NCBI RefSeq assembly: GCF_019904175.1
Contig: NZ_CP061913.1
Location: forward strand, 8,432,001-8,496,000
Direction: 5' to 3'
From: Dactylosporangium vinaceum
GTDB lineage: Bacteria; Actinomycetota; Actinomycetes; Mycobacteriales; Micromonosporaceae
Length of the DNA stretch: 64,000 bases
Within the stretch, counting starts at the first letter, position 1. Every line of letters begins with the position of its first letter. The position numbers were made by a program, and so were the translations under genes. Below, in pieces: positions 1 to 8,701 of this stretch. The notes below the pieces were generated by a model that was not told the origin of the DNA, made no database searches, and was given only the letters and a program-made list of their open reading frames with translations.

Positions 1-406
1 CCGACAGCAGCCGGTCGAGCCGGCTGCCCGGGCGCAGCCCGGCCGGCACGCCGATCGCGGCGGCGAGCAGCACGGTGAGCACGGTGGTGACGGCGACCAG
101 CAGGACGGTGTCACGCAGCGGGGTGGCCACGAGCTCCCAGACCGGCCGCCGGTCGACCAGGCTGTGCCCGAGGTCGCCGTGCAGCGCGCCGAGCAGCCAG
201 TCGGCGTACTGCTGCGGCAGGGGCCGGTCCAGGCCCAGCTCGGTCCGGGCCGCGGCGAGGTCGTCGGCTGTCACGTTGACGCCGAGCGAGGCGCCGGCGG
301 CGTCGCCGGGCAGCACCTGCGACCCGGCGAACAGCACGATCGAGGCGGCGCCCACAGTGCCGGCCGCGGTGGCCAGCCGGCGACCCACGGCCAGGACGAG
401 GCTCAT
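1..406 (-). CDS. Peptide/nickel ABC transporter permease (DppB type), 3' end outside window
   Basis: Inner-membrane permease of a binding-protein-dependent peptide/nickel importer. The visible 135 residues start MSLVLAVGRRLATAAG, a first membrane helix. A periplasmic stretch with GLDRPLPQQYADWLLGALHG follows, typical of the region between helix 1 and the second membrane block in DppB/OppB proteins. A second hydrophobic segment (VLLVAVTTVLTVLLAAA) leads to the window edge. Its ATG overlaps the stop of the upstream binding-protein gene (ATGA), so the two are translationally coupled. The rest of the permease, DppC and the ATPases should lie beyond position 1. Family assignment is firm; substrate is not determined. 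Confidence 0.85.
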   Translation of the reverse strand, partial: MSLVLAVGRRLATAAGTVGAASIVLFAGSQVLPGDAAGASLGVNVTADDLAAARTELGLDRPLPQQYADWLLGALHGDLGHSLVDRRPVWELVATPLRDTVLLVAVTTVLTVLLAAAIGVPAGLRPGSRLDRLLS

Positions 407-1935
407 GCCAGCTGAGCCGTTCCGAAGGTCGGCAGCAGGCCGCGTCGCTGGACGCCGCTGATGCCGGGCTTGGACGCGTCCAGCTGGTCCTGGTAGGCCC
501 AGAGGATGTCGCCGCCGGTGTCGTAGAGCTCGTGCTGCAGCCCGTCGAACGCCGTCGCGCGGGCCTTGTCGTCGACGATGACCTGGGCCGCCTGCAGCCG
601 GGCCCAGTAGTCGGGCCCGGTGCCCGTCACGTTGAACACCGAGTGCTGGCTCGTCACGTTGGCCAGGTGGGTCGCCGCGGGGCGGTTGGCGTAGTAGAAC
701 GTCTGGAACGGGTTCTTCGCCAGGCCGGGCAGGTCGGCGTAGAACGAGTCGACAGGCACCGGGTTGATGGTCAGCGTGACGCCGGCCTCGGCCAGCTGCT
801 GGCCGAAGAGGCGGGTCGCGTCGAGCATGCCCGGCACGATGTCGGCGGCCCGGATGGTCAGCTGGGTCACGCCGGCCGCCTTGAGCAGCTCCCGGGCCTC
901 GGCGATGTTCCGGGACCGGTCGCCCAGGTCGGTGGGGTATCCCGGCAGGCCCTTGCCCACCAGGTCCTGCGCCTCGGACGCCATGCCCAGCAGAGCGTTC
1001 TTCGTCAGCTGGGGGCGGTCGACGGCCAGCCGCAGTGCGCGGCGCACCCGGGGGTCGTTGAACGGGGCCAGGTTCTGGTTCATCGCGAAGCTCAGCGCGT
1101 TGGCCGTCACCGTCCCGCCCCGCTGGAGCAGGACCGCGTGGTTGCCCTTCTCCGCGGCGGCGCCGACCGCGCTGATCCCGACGACGTAGTCGGCCTCGCC
1201 GCTCTTGAGGGCGTTGAGCCGGGCGGCCGGGTCGGCGATGCGGATGAACTCCAGGCCGCGCACGCTCGGCTGCGCGCCCCAGTACGCCTCGTTCGCGGTG
1301 AGCCGCACGTTCTGCCCGTCGACGCTCTGCAGCTTGTACGGCCCGGTGCCGATACCCGCGCTGAAGTCGGTCGTGCCGTCGGGGAAGACGAGGGAGAACG
1401 TCGACAGCACGCCCTCCTTGAAGTCGCCCCGGGGCCGCTTGAGCGGGATCTCCACGGTGCGGGCGTCGAGGGCCTTCATCCCGGCGAGGTCGACGTCGGC
1501 GTAGACGGAGGCCCGGTTGCCGGGCGGCGTGGCGAGCGAGCGGATGCTGTAGACCACGTCGGCGGCCTTGACCGGCTGTCCATTGTGGAACTTGACGCCG
1601 TCGCGGAGGCGAACCGTCCACTTCGTGGCGTCGGCGTTGGGCTCCGCGGACTCGGCCAGCACGAACAGGTACTTGTCGTTGTCCAGGGACATCAGCCCCT
1701 CGTAGAGGTGGTACGCGACCATGCTGCTGGTGCCCTGGCCGACCGAGCGGGGGTCGACACCGATGCCCTTGGTCGGGTCGGTGGACGCGATCCGCAGCCG
1801 TTCGGCGGCCTTGGGCGCGGCGGGGGCGTTGTCGCTGCTGCAGCCGGCCACCACCTCGGCGCCGGCGGCGGCGATCACGGTGGCGCCGGTGGCCTTGAGG
1901 AATGCGCGCCGGTCCAGGCGCGGGGTCTTGGACAT
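403..1935 (-). CDS. Tat-exported lipoprotein substrate-binding protein, family 5 (peptide/nickel ABC importer)
   Basis: 510-residue solute-binding lipoprotein that captures the ligand for the adjacent permease. The N-terminus has a twin-arginine motif (RRAFLK, residues 9-14), a hydrophobic stretch and a lipobox VAGC with C32 as the lipidated cysteine, so it should be Tat-exported and membrane-anchored outside. The core shows family 5 hallmarks such as WTVRLRDGVKFHNGQPVKAA. I chose the ATG at 1935 because it begins directly before the Tat motif; the frame stays open upstream without a signal. The stop overlaps the permease start. Family 5 proteins bind peptides, nickel chelates or opines; the ligand cannot be told from sequence. 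Confidence 0.92.
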   Translation of the reverse strand: MSKTPRLDRRAFLKATGATVIAAAGAEVVAGCSSDNAPAAPKAAERLRIASTDPTKGIGVDPRSVGQGTSSMVAYHLYEGLMSLDNDKYLFVLAESAEPNADATKWTVRLRDGVKFHNGQPVKAADVVYSIRSLATPPGNRASVYADVDLAGMKALDARTVEIPLKRPRGDFKEGVLSTFSLVFPDGTTDFSAGIGTGPYKLQSVDGQNVRLTANEAYWGAQPSVRGLEFIRIADPAARLNALKSGEADYVVGISAVGAAAEKGNHAVLLQRGGTVTANALSFAMNQNLAPFNDPRVRRALRLAVDRPQLTKNALLGMASEAQDLVGKGLPGYPTDLGDRSRNIAEARELLKAAGVTQLTIRAADIVPGMLDATRLFGQQLAEAGVTLTINPVPVDSFYADLPGLAKNPFQTFYYANRPAATHLANVTSQHSVFNVTGTGPDYWARLQAAQVIVDDKARATAFDGLQHELYDTGGDILWAYQDQLDASKPGISGVQRRGLLPTFGTAQLA

Positions 1936-2169
1936 GTCGATGGCTCCCGGTCTCGCAGGTGGACGGTCGCCGGGCGCGGACGCACAGGTCCTCACGGCCG
2001 GCGGACCGGGCCCCTCGGGCCCGGTGCTTCCACCTACGAGCCTGGCAGCCGAAAATCGGGCTGCCTGCTCAAATCTGAGCGGGCCTCACCATCACGGGAA
2101 CGGGATTGCACAAAGCTCGCCCGCAAGCGGTCTGCTTGCGGGCGAGTGGCCTCGGCATGCGCCCTGCGG

Positions 2170-2526
2170 TCACGCCCACCAGTCCCGGACGCCGCCCTCG
2201 TCGCAGCCGAACTGGCGCCAGATCTTGTCGTCCTTGATCACGTAGGCGCCGAAGGCGACGATCTCCTCGCCCTTCACCCGCATCGTGGTCCGCGTCATGA
2301 TCATGTCCTCGGAGTGGACGTACTCGTCGACCCGGACGAACTCCATCTCCAGGCCCTCGTACTGCTTGAGCAGGTCGCGGGCGGCCTCGCGCCCCTTGAT
2401 GACGCCCTGGAAGCGCAGCGACTCGATCTCGGGGTGGTAGGTGTCCATCAGCGCGTCCATGTCGCCGGTCATCAGACACTCGATCTGCTTGGCGAAGACG
2501 GGGTGAAGGTCGGTCATCTGCAGCAT
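2170..2526 (-). CDS. NTF2-like / SnoaL-like domain protein
   Basis: 118-residue single-domain protein of the NTF2-like fold. The pattern HPVFAKQIECLMTGDMDALM, then YHPEIESLRFQGVIKGREA, then FGAYVIKDDKIWRQF matches the SnoaL/nuclear-transport-factor-2 family, whose members bind small hydrophobic ligands or act as isomerases. A GGGAG ribosome site lies 5-7 bases before the ATG at 2526; an alternative ATG is three codons further in. It stands alone, minus strand, with no informative operon partner. No specific reaction can be assigned. Confidence 0.75.
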   Translation of the reverse strand: MLQMTDLHPVFAKQIECLMTGDMDALMDTYHPEIESLRFQGVIKGREAARDLLKQYEGLEMEFVRVDEYVHSEDMIMTRTTMRVKGEEIVAFGAYVIKDDKIWRQFGCDEGGVRDWWA

Positions 2527-2667
2527 GCTCTACTCCCTGGCCGCTTGTGCGTCGCGGCCGGAGACCCGGCCGCACTGCCACTCTGGCCGCGCGAGGGGGG
2601 CGAGGTCTGCTCACTATCGCGCAGCCGGCCCGGTCAGGTCATGCAGTCAGGTCGTGCAGTCCCGCGC

Positions 2668-3210
2668 TCATGCGCCGAGCATCGCGGCCAGCTTGGTGAC
2701 GGTGTTCCAGTTGCGTGCGGTCACGGTGACCTTCAGCCGCTTCTCGACCTGCGGCCCGACCATCGGGGCGTCGGAGACGCCGTCGGGGCACCACTGGTAG
2801 ATCACCCGGTCGCCGAGGACGATCCGCTCCGGGTCGAGCGTCGCGGGGTCGAACTCCGCGAGCAGCGCCGGTGCCGGGACGTCGGACAGGAAGTGCGCCA
2901 TCATCCGCGACCCGTTGGTGGCCACCTCGGCGAGCGGGTGCCCGTCGATGACCGCGCGCAGCTCGGGACCGGTACGCACCAGGCATCGCACGGTCATCCC
3001 CAGCTCGTCCTGGATCGCCTGCTCGATCCGCGCCGCCACCTGATCGGGCGCGGCGTCGTCGGCGCAGGTGAACACCGCGTTGCCGCTCTGCAGCAGCGTG
3101 GCCACATCGGTGAAGCCCAGCGAGGTCAGCAGCTTGCGCAGGTCGGCCATGGCGACCTTCTTGTTGCCGCCGACGTTGATGCCCTTCAGCAGTACCGCAT
3201 AGCCGGCCAC
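2668..3210 (-). CDS. DUF1697 family protein
   Basis: 180-residue cytosolic protein. The start YAVLLKGINVGGNKKVAMADL is the characteristic DUF1697 N-terminus, and LLQSGNAVFTCADD follows as in family members. The function of the family is not established. The GTG at 3210 is chosen because a strong GGAGGGGAG sits about eight bases upstream and the conserved domain begins at residue 2. It is a single gene between an NTF2-like gene and a divergent hydrolase-like gene. Confidence 0.85.
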   Translation of the reverse strand: MAGYAVLLKGINVGGNKKVAMADLRKLLTSLGFTDVATLLQSGNAVFTCADDAAPDQVAARIEQAIQDELGMTVRCLVRTGPELRAVIDGHPLAEVATNGSRMMAHFLSDVPAPALLAEFDPATLDPERIVLGDRVIYQWCPDGVSDAPMVGPQVEKRLKVTVTARNWNTVTKLAAMLGA

Positions 3211-3328
3211 GACCGCATCTCCCCTCCGAAGCGGCCCACCTGCTCAATTCTGACCAGGCCGGTGAGCCGTAGGACCTGACGATATACCCACGATCTCCAG
3301 CGCTCTCGCCACCGAAAGGACCGAGCCG

Positions 3329-4141
3329 ATGACGACGCCCGACTCATACCACGTGCTGCGCAAGTCGGACAGCGGCGGGCTCATCCTCGCCGCCGACTTC
3401 GCCGCCACCGGCCGCACCACCGCCACGTTCCACGACCTGGTCGACCTCCTGGAGGCCGACCACACCATCTGGGAGACCGCGCCCCTGCCGTACGGCACCG
3501 AGCCCGGCAAGACCGGCACGGACCAGGTCGACCGTTGGGAGCGCGACGTCCGCGACAGCGGGCTGCCCGTGCATGCGGTCATCGGCTTCTGCGGCGGCGG
3601 TGTCTACGCCGCCGCCCTGACCGAGCGGGTCGCGGCCTGGCAGGAGGCCCCCCGCCTCATTCTGCTCGACCCCGGCATCGTCAAGCGCACCATGCTTGTG
3701 GAGCACGTGGAGGGCCTCCTGCGCCGCCTCGGCGGCACGTTCACCCCGCAGCTGCTGGCCGAGGCGACGGCGGCCCTGCGCACGGCGGACGAGACGGCCG
3801 CCGATCCCCTCCAGCTGGCGGCAAACCTCGCCGCGTGGTGCAACGACGTGATCGTGCCGGGACTGCGGCGTGCCTTCCACAGCGCCCAGGCCAGCACCGA
3901 CTTCGTCCAGCTCATCGTCGGCTACCTGCACTGGCTCGGCGGCGCCGCGACGCTCGACCCGCGGGCGCGGTGGCGCACCGCGACGGCGCTCAACTCCGCC
4001 AGCCTCAACTTCGGCCTGCACCTGGCCTCGCCGGAGGAGCGACCCACGCTCGTGGGCAGCGCCACCTACTACGACGTCCAGCACGGCGACCTGATGCGCA
4101 CGCCTGAGATCGGCCAGGCCGTCGACGCGCTGCTGGCCTGA
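3329..4141 (+). CDS. Thioesterase-like alpha/beta-hydrolase-fold protein with Cys at the nucleophile elbow
   Basis: 270-residue soluble protein I recognise only by fold. Residues 82-96 read HAVIGFCGGGVYAAA: a beta strand, a tight G-x-C-x-G turn and a helix, the geometry of an alpha/beta-hydrolase or NRPS-type thioesterase nucleophile elbow, but with Cys88 where serine is usual. A few residues later RLILLDPG resembles the next strand. C-terminal helices (LQLIVGYLHWLGG-like) may form a lid. It is not in an operon; a strong terminator follows nine bases after the stop. It may hydrolyse a thioester or be a non-catalytic relative. Confidence 0.6.
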   Translation: MTTPDSYHVLRKSDSGGLILAADFAATGRTTATFHDLVDLLEADHTIWETAPLPYGTEPGKTGTDQVDRWERDVRDSGLPVHAVIGFCGGGVYAAALTERVAAWQEAPRLILLDPGIVKRTMLVEHVEGLLRRLGGTFTPQLLAEATAALRTADETAADPLQLAANLAAWCNDVIVPGLRRAFHSAQASTDFVQLIVGYLHWLGGAATLDPRARWRTATALNSASLNFGLHLASPEERPTLVGSATYYDVQHGDLMRTPEIGQAVDALLA

Positions 4142-4149
4142 CAGTGCAC

Positions 4150-4187
4150 GCGAAGGAGGGCGGGCCGGCCGGCCCGCCCTCCTTCGC
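4150..4187. terminator. Perfect 38-bp palindrome, bidirectional terminator
   Basis: Positions 4150-4168 and 4169-4187 are exact reverse complements (19-bp arms, no loop), starting GCGAAGGAGGG. It lies between the convergent stops of the hydrolase-like gene (4141) and the methyltransferase gene (4193), with a T-richer stretch after it on the plus strand. It therefore fits a shared intrinsic terminator. Confidence 0.85.
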
Positions 4188-4192
4188 TTGTT

Positions 4193-5008
4193 CTAGCGCT
4201 CGCCGAACGTATATCGGATCCGGTGCGACAGGCGGATCACGCCGTCGGCCGCCCGGAACTCCCGCAGCCGCTCGGCGGCGGCGGCGCGGACCCGCGGCCG
4301 GTCCTCGGGCGCCAGCCGCTCCCAGGTGGCGCGCTGCCCGTGGGACCAGGACCACTCGTACCACTGATCGACGTCGGCGAAGGCCACGTCGAGGTCGAAC
4401 GCCTCGGTCCGCACCTTGCGGAACCCGGCGGCGGTGAACAGCCCCTCGACGCCCTCGTCGGTCGCGAACGGGCTCGGCGCGGCGAAGGCCGGCACCGGCA
4501 GGTACGGCCGGAACACGTCCTGCAGCCAGCCCGCCCCGGACTCGGCGAAGGTCGACACTCCCAGCCGGCCGCCGGGGACCAGCAGCTGGTGCCAGGCGCG
4601 CAGGGCGGCCACCGGCGCGGGCAGGAAGAACAGCACGAACGAGGCGGCGGCCACGTCACAGGAGCCGGGCGGCAACGCCGGCGCGCCGGCGTCGTCGACC
4701 AGGACGTCCACATTGGCCAGCCCGCGGGCCCGCGCGTCGGCGAGGGTCGCGGCGACCATGCGCGGTGCCAGGTCGATGCCCGTCACCCGCCCGGCCGGGC
4801 CGACCGCGTCGGCGAGCGCGAACAGCGCCGCCCCGCGCCCGCAGCCGATGTCCAGCGCCCGCTGCCCGGCCGCCGGCCCGAGCCGGGCGACCAGCTCACG
4901 CGCGATCGGCTGGAACCACGACACACCGACGCTGTCGTAGGTGTCGGCGACCCGGTCGAAGACGGCGGCGACCCGGGCCCGGCGCTCGGCCGCCCGCAGC
5001 ACGCTCAT
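4193..5008 (-). CDS. Class I SAM-dependent methyltransferase
   Basis: 271-residue methyltransferase. The SAM site is clear: motif I LDIGCGRGAALFALAD (about residues 54-69), then the acidic strand end VTGIDLAPRMV, and motif IV-like SCDVAAASFVLFFLPAP. The N-terminus VFDRVADTYDSVGVSWFQ resembles UbiE/COQ5-like and small-molecule methyltransferases. The start at 5008 overlaps the stop of the upstream flavin/pyridoxamine-oxidase-like gene (ATGA), suggesting a two-gene operon. The methyl acceptor is unknown. Confidence 0.85.
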   Translation of the reverse strand: MSVLRAAERRARVAAVFDRVADTYDSVGVSWFQPIARELVARLGPAAGQRALDIGCGRGAALFALADAVGPAGRVTGIDLAPRMVAATLADARARGLANVDVLVDDAGAPALPPGSCDVAAASFVLFFLPAPVAALRAWHQLLVPGGRLGVSTFAESGAGWLQDVFRPYLPVPAFAAPSPFATDEGVEGLFTAAGFRKVRTEAFDLDVAFADVDQWYEWSWSHGQRATWERLAPEDRPRVRAAAAERLREFRAADGVIRLSHRIRYTFGER

Positions 5009-5430
5009 CGTGCACCCCAGGCCGGCCGGGCGGCGTTGTCGAGGGTGCTGCGGATGCTCAGCGGCCGCAGCTGGAGCATGACCCGCCGCTGCGGCACCGG
5101 TGCGCGGTACGGCACACCGCGGTACCGCTGCGAAAGCCTGTCGATGTGTGCCCCGGCCCCGTCCTCGGTGCTGCACACCAGCTCGGTCTCGGCGTGGACC
5201 ACCTTGTGCATGTCGTCCGGGGCGATCAGCAGCAGCGAGGCGAGGCCGTCGCGCTCGAGGTGCTCCAGCCAGCGCGCACCCCGCCAGCTGTTGAGCCAGA
5301 AGTGCCCGTCGCGGTACTCGTACCAGGCCGGGTTCATCTTCACCCGGCCGTCGCGCCGTCGCGTGCCCACCACGACCGGCATGACCTCGGCCAGGAAGGC
5401 CGCCGTCGCCTCGCTGATCTGCTCGACCAT
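5005..5430 (-). CDS. Pyridoxamine 5'-phosphate oxidase-like split-barrel flavin/F420-binding protein
   Basis: 141-residue small split-barrel protein. TAAFLAEVMPVVVGTRRRDG followed by VKMNPAWYEYRDGHFWLNS is the pattern of actinobacterial PNPOx-like proteins, many of which bind FMN or coenzyme F420 and reduce small organic substrates or quench radicals. The later segment LLLIAPDD gives the third strand. It is the first gene of a coupled pair with the downstream methyltransferase. Cofactor choice cannot be decided by eye. Confidence 0.8.
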   Translation of the reverse strand: MVEQISEATAAFLAEVMPVVVGTRRRDGRVKMNPAWYEYRDGHFWLNSWRGARWLEHLERDGLASLLLIAPDDMHKVVHAETELVCSTEDGAGAHIDRLSQRYRGVPYRAPVPQRRVMLQLRPLSIRSTLDNAARPAWGAR

Positions 5431-5592
5431 GCCACCACGATGGCTTGCGGCCGGGGTCTGCGCAGCTCAATTGTGCGCAGCCGCCACCCTCACACCGTCC
5501 TACCTTCGAGCTGCACGCGCGACGATCCCGGCCCATCGACGACAAGGTGACCACGTGTGGCAGGGGGCGAAGCGACAGCTGATAGGAGTCGT

Positions 5593-6459
5593 ATGAGTAC
5601 GCAGGTGCGGCCGGCGGCGTCCTGGGACCGGGGCTGCCCGACCGCGTGCACCCGGCTGTCGCTGGACCGCGGCGAGCAACTGAGTCTGCCCGGGCCGCCG
5701 GTCACCGGCTGGGTTCTGCTGCAGCTGCCCGGGCCGTGGGGGCCGCAAGCCGCCGGTGACAGCCCCGCCGTGCCCGAGGCGCTGCGCGCCGCCGCCCGGG
5801 ACCGGGGTCTGCGCCTCGGCCTCATCCGCCGTCACGGCCAGCGGCCGTCCGGCCCTCGGCTGCGGGCCTTCCTGGCCTCGCCGAACGGGCCCGAGCCGAT
5901 CCTGGAGCAGCTGCCGCTCGACGATGCGCTGCGCCTGCCGCCCCGCGCGCTGGACGCGGTCGCCGCCGGCGCTCCCAGCGGGCTCGGGACGATCATCGAC
6001 CGGCCCATCTTCCTGGCCTGCACACACGGCCGCCGGGACGCCTGCTGCGCCCGTCTGGGCCGGCCGGTGGCCCAGGCGCTCGCCGCCGTCGCGGCCGACC
6101 GCACCTGGGAGAGCACCCACATCGGCGGCTGCCGGTTCGCCGCAAACGTGGTGAGCCTGCCCTCCGGTGTCTACTACGGACGGTTGTCGCCGCAGGACGC
6201 GGCGGCCGTGGTCGCGGCGAGCGACACCGGCCGGATCGCCGTGCCGTGGTACCGCGGGACCGCCGGGCTGCCGGCCGCCGCCCGGTCCGCCGACGCGTTC
6301 CTTCGCCGCTTCACCGGGCTCAGCGGCCGCGACGAGATCCACATGGTCGGCTCTCGCGGCCTCCCCGGCGGCCTCGAAGAGGTCGAGTTCGCCACGCCCC
6401 GGGGCCGCTTCGTGCTGCGCCTGCGGCAGCACGACGTCGTCTCGATGACGGTCCGCTGA
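5593..6459 (+). CDS. Sucrase/ferredoxin-like family protein (thioredoxin-like [2Fe-2S])
   Basis: 288-residue protein of the sucrase/ferredoxin-like family. The diagnostic segment is FLACTHGRRDACCARLGRPV, followed about 30 residues later by STHIGGCRFAANVV. The cysteines in ACTHGRRDACC and GGC plus the histidine fit a thioredoxin-like iron-sulphur fold. The N-terminus carries GCPTACTR. Function in bacteria is poorly known; an electron-transfer role is inferred from the fold. ATG at 5593 is preceded by a GGAG site five bases away; the frame is open upstream but has no better ribosome site. It converges on a lipoprotein gene across a terminator. Confidence 0.82.
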   Translation: MSTQVRPAASWDRGCPTACTRLSLDRGEQLSLPGPPVTGWVLLQLPGPWGPQAAGDSPAVPEALRAAARDRGLRLGLIRRHGQRPSGPRLRAFLASPNGPEPILEQLPLDDALRLPPRALDAVAAGAPSGLGTIIDRPIFLACTHGRRDACCARLGRPVAQALAAVAADRTWESTHIGGCRFAANVVSLPSGVYYGRLSPQDAAAVVAASDTGRIAVPWYRGTAGLPAAARSADAFLRRFTGLSGRDEIHMVGSRGLPGGLEEVEFATPRGRFVLRLRQHDVVSMTVR

Positions 6460-6486
6460 CATCGGCGCGTCCGCGGCCGCCCGGAC

Positions 6487-6517
6487 GGTGGGCCGGCGAT
6501 CGGTCCGCCGGCCCACC
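6487..6517. terminator. Inverted repeat between convergent genes
   Basis: GGTGGGCCGGCG at 6487-6498 pairs with its reverse complement at 6506-6517 around a 7-base loop. It lies in the 63-bp gap between the convergent sucrase/ferredoxin-like and lipoprotein genes, so it can serve as a terminator for both. Confidence 0.7.
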
Positions 6518-6522
6518 ACCGC

Positions 6523-7380
6523 TCAGCTGTTCAACAGGGCGTAGACGTCGGCCGGCATCTCTTTGATCACCCCGGTGGGCTTCGCGACCGGCTTCTGCGC
6601 GCTGTAACCGGTTACATCAATGGCCCACGTTCCCGCCGGGAAAGTCTCCGTCGCCGGCATTGCCAGCTCGAGGTGCGCGAGCCGGCCCTTGTCGTCCAGC
6701 CGGGCGGTGAACGGCACCGACTTCGCCGCATTGCCCATGATCGTGACTTCGCGGGCCGGATAGCCGATCGTGTTCCCGGCCCGGCTCAGGTCCACCGTGC
6801 CGGTGATCTGCCGGGCGTCGCCGCCGGCCGTCAGCACCGCCGCGAACAGCTTCGTCACGCCTGTCACATCGGGGTCGCTCAGGTCGGGTCCGAGCCGGTC
6901 GTCCTTGATCCGGCTCAGGTCGGTGTGCATCCACGTCTTGCCGTCGAACAGCACCTTCGCGTGCCGCAGGCCGTCGGCGACGGGCTTCATCTGCGCGCCG
7001 CCGGCCTCGATGTCGGCCAGTTCCCGGTCGATGTCGGCCGGGTTGACGGCCAGGCGCAGCCAGTGATCGGCGCCGACCGTGCGCAGCTCCGAGGACCCGT
7101 TGTCGTCGCGGTTGCGTGACGTGATCGTCGAGCTCCGGCTGGGCAGGTGCACGACGCCCTCGGTGTGCGCGGCCGGTGTGTCCGAGGTGAACGCGTAGTC
7201 ACCGGCCGCCAGCCCTGACGCGGCGGCGGCCAGCGCGGCCCTGGGGTCGGCCGCCGAGGCCGACGCCGACCCGGCCGGCTCCGGGCCGGACACCGTCTTG
7301 TCGCCGCCACAGGCGGTCAAGGCCAGCGCGGCAACCCCGGCGACGACGATCGTGAGGAGTGGATCTCGGTGCTTCTTCAT
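6523..7380 (-). CDS. LppX/LprG-like secreted lipoprotein
   Basis: 285-residue lipoprotein. The N-terminus MKKHRDPLLTIVVAGVAALALTACGG is a Sec signal with lipobox LTAC. The body is a repetitive beta-rich domain (EGVVHLPSRSSTITSR, then DHWLRLAV, FDGKTWMHTDLS, ARLDDKGRLAHLELAMP) that resembles actinobacterial LppX/LprAFG-type lipid-carrier lipoproteins only distantly. Such proteins hold acylated lipids on the outer face of the membrane. I place the start at 7380, where the charged n-region begins. It is a single gene, convergent with the upstream neighbour. Confidence 0.7.
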   Translation of the reverse strand: MKKHRDPLLTIVVAGVAALALTACGGDKTVSGPEPAGSASASAADPRAALAAAASGLAAGDYAFTSDTPAAHTEGVVHLPSRSSTITSRNRDDNGSSELRTVGADHWLRLAVNPADIDRELADIEAGGAQMKPVADGLRHAKVLFDGKTWMHTDLSRIKDDRLGPDLSDPDVTGVTKLFAAVLTAGGDARQITGTVDLSRAGNTIGYPAREVTIMGNAAKSVPFTARLDDKGRLAHLELAMPATETFPAGTWAIDVTGYSAQKPVAKPTGVIKEMPADVYALLNS

Positions 7381-7729
7381 GCCCGGAACCCTAGGCAGCA
7401 TCCACCCGGCCGGCGGCCGAGCCCCGGCCCGTCCCGCATCCCGGTAGCCCGCGCGGGAGCGACAAGGCCCTGAACCGTTCGATCGCCTCCGACGGTCACG
7501 GGCGTCGAGCCGAAACGCATGGTCCGATCGGGCCCTTACCGTTCAGTTGGATGCCGGCGGTCCTCGCACTTTCGCCATGCCGTAGGCCGTCACGGTCGAG
7601 GTCGGAACCCGGGCTCGTCCGGTTGAATGCACATGACCGGCGCGGCGGCACGTGGCACCCGCCGGGTGTCGTCGCCCACCGCAGCACGGCAGCCGCCGCG
7701 CCGGCCTCGCTGCGCGCGCGACGCGGGCT
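7381..7729. other. Intergenic region without a recognisable gene
   Basis: About 350 bases between the lipoprotein start and the end of the glycan locus. Short frames exist on both strands, but none has a convincing ribosome site, signal peptide or domain pattern. The part next to 7380 should hold the lipoprotein promoter; I could not pick -35/-10 boxes. Confidence 0.5.
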
Positions 7730-8701
7730 TCAGGCGCCGCGCTCGACCCGTGCGCCCGTGACCGGCCCGGTCCGGTCCGGGCGCCGGTGCGCCTCGATGA
7801 TCTCCAGGTGGGCCGGGTCGACCGCGGCGACCAGATTGAGGTTGACCCGGCGGCCGGCGTACGTCGTGAGCTGCTCGCGGGTGCAGGGCCACAGCCGCCG
7901 GCGCGGCTCGTCGATCACCAGGACGTGCCGATACTCGGCGAAGATGAGGTCGAGGAGCTCACTCGGCGCGAAGCCCGCGTTGCGCAGGTGCTCGGGCACG
8001 AACTCCACGAGCAGCGTCGGGCGGCATTCGCGCAGCACCCGGGCCGCGCCGCGCAGGACGAATCCGTCGAAGCCCTCGACGTCGATCTTCAGCAGGTCCA
8101 CCGCCGACCCGGCGCCGAAATGCTCCGACAGCGTGGTGACCGGCACCGGCAGCGAGCCGCGGCCACCGCCGACCACTGCGGCGGCGAGCGAGTGGTTGCC
8201 GGCGCCCGACGCCAGGTGGATGACCGTCGACCCGGGCACCTCCCCCACCGCCGACGGCTCCACGGCGACCCGGTGGGCGCAGCCGTTCTGCGCGAGGTTG
8301 CGCCGTAGCAGTTCCAGGTTCGCCGGCACCGGCTCGAAGGCGGTCAGTCGTCCGCCGGGCGGCAGGCGCACCGCCCCGGCGCAGGTGTAGATGCCGATAT
8401 TGGCGCCGACGTCCACGACGGCGATGCTCGCGGCGGCAAGCCGTTCGAACAGGTCCAGCTCGATCGACTCGTAGAAGCCGCCGAGCAGGCCCGCCGTGAA
8501 GACGTGATCGTCGGGCGGCAAGGTCAGCCGCAGGCCGCGGAAGTCCACCGTGCGTTCCTGCCCGCCCAGGGCCGCCGCCACGGTCTTTCGGTAGGCCCAT
8601 CCAACAAGCGCCAGCCGTTGCGCCGGCGTGTTGGCCAGCACCCGGCGGGCCAGCTTGATCGCGGCGAGCGGCGCTCGATGCCGCAGCTTCGGCAACGTCA
8701 T
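7730..8701 (-). CDS. FkbM family SAM-dependent methyltransferase
   Basis: 323-residue methyltransferase, last gene of the glycan operon. The FkbM pattern is plain: FYESIELDLFERLAA, SAM-binding VVDVGANIGIYTCAGAVRLP, then LTAFEPVPANLELLRRNL and later DLLKIDVEGFDGFVLRGA. FkbM relatives O-methylate sugars or macrolides; in this context methylation of a cell-surface glycan is a reasonable inference. The ATG at 8701 overlaps the stop of the large membrane protein gene (ATGA). The C-terminal tail after LVAAVDPAHLEIIEAHRR is probably disordered. Confidence 0.88.
   Translation of the reverse strand: MTLPKLRHRAPLAAIKLARRVLANTPAQRLALVGWAYRKTVAAALGGQERTVDFRGLRLTLPPDDHVFTAGLLGGFYESIELDLFERLAAASIAVVDVGANIGIYTCAGAVRLPPGGRLTAFEPVPANLELLRRNLAQNGCAHRVAVEPSAVGEVPGSTVIHLASGAGNHSLAAAVVGGGRGSLPVPVTTLSEHFGAGSAVDLLKIDVEGFDGFVLRGAARVLRECRPTLLVEFVPEHLRNAGFAPSELLDLIFAEYRHVLVIDEPRRRLWPCTREQLTTYAGRRVNLNLVAAVDPAHLEIIEAHRRPDRTGPVTGARVERGA

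Noticed and set aside
532..3279. 915-codon open frame on the plus strand
   Set aside because: It runs antisense to the binding protein, NTF2-like and DUF1697 genes, has His/Arg/Val/Gly-biased composition typical of shadow frames in high-GC DNA, and no domain pattern.
7496..7687. 63-codon minus-strand frame in the 7.4-7.7 kb gap
   Set aside because: No ribosome site, no recognisable domain, and unremarkable composition.
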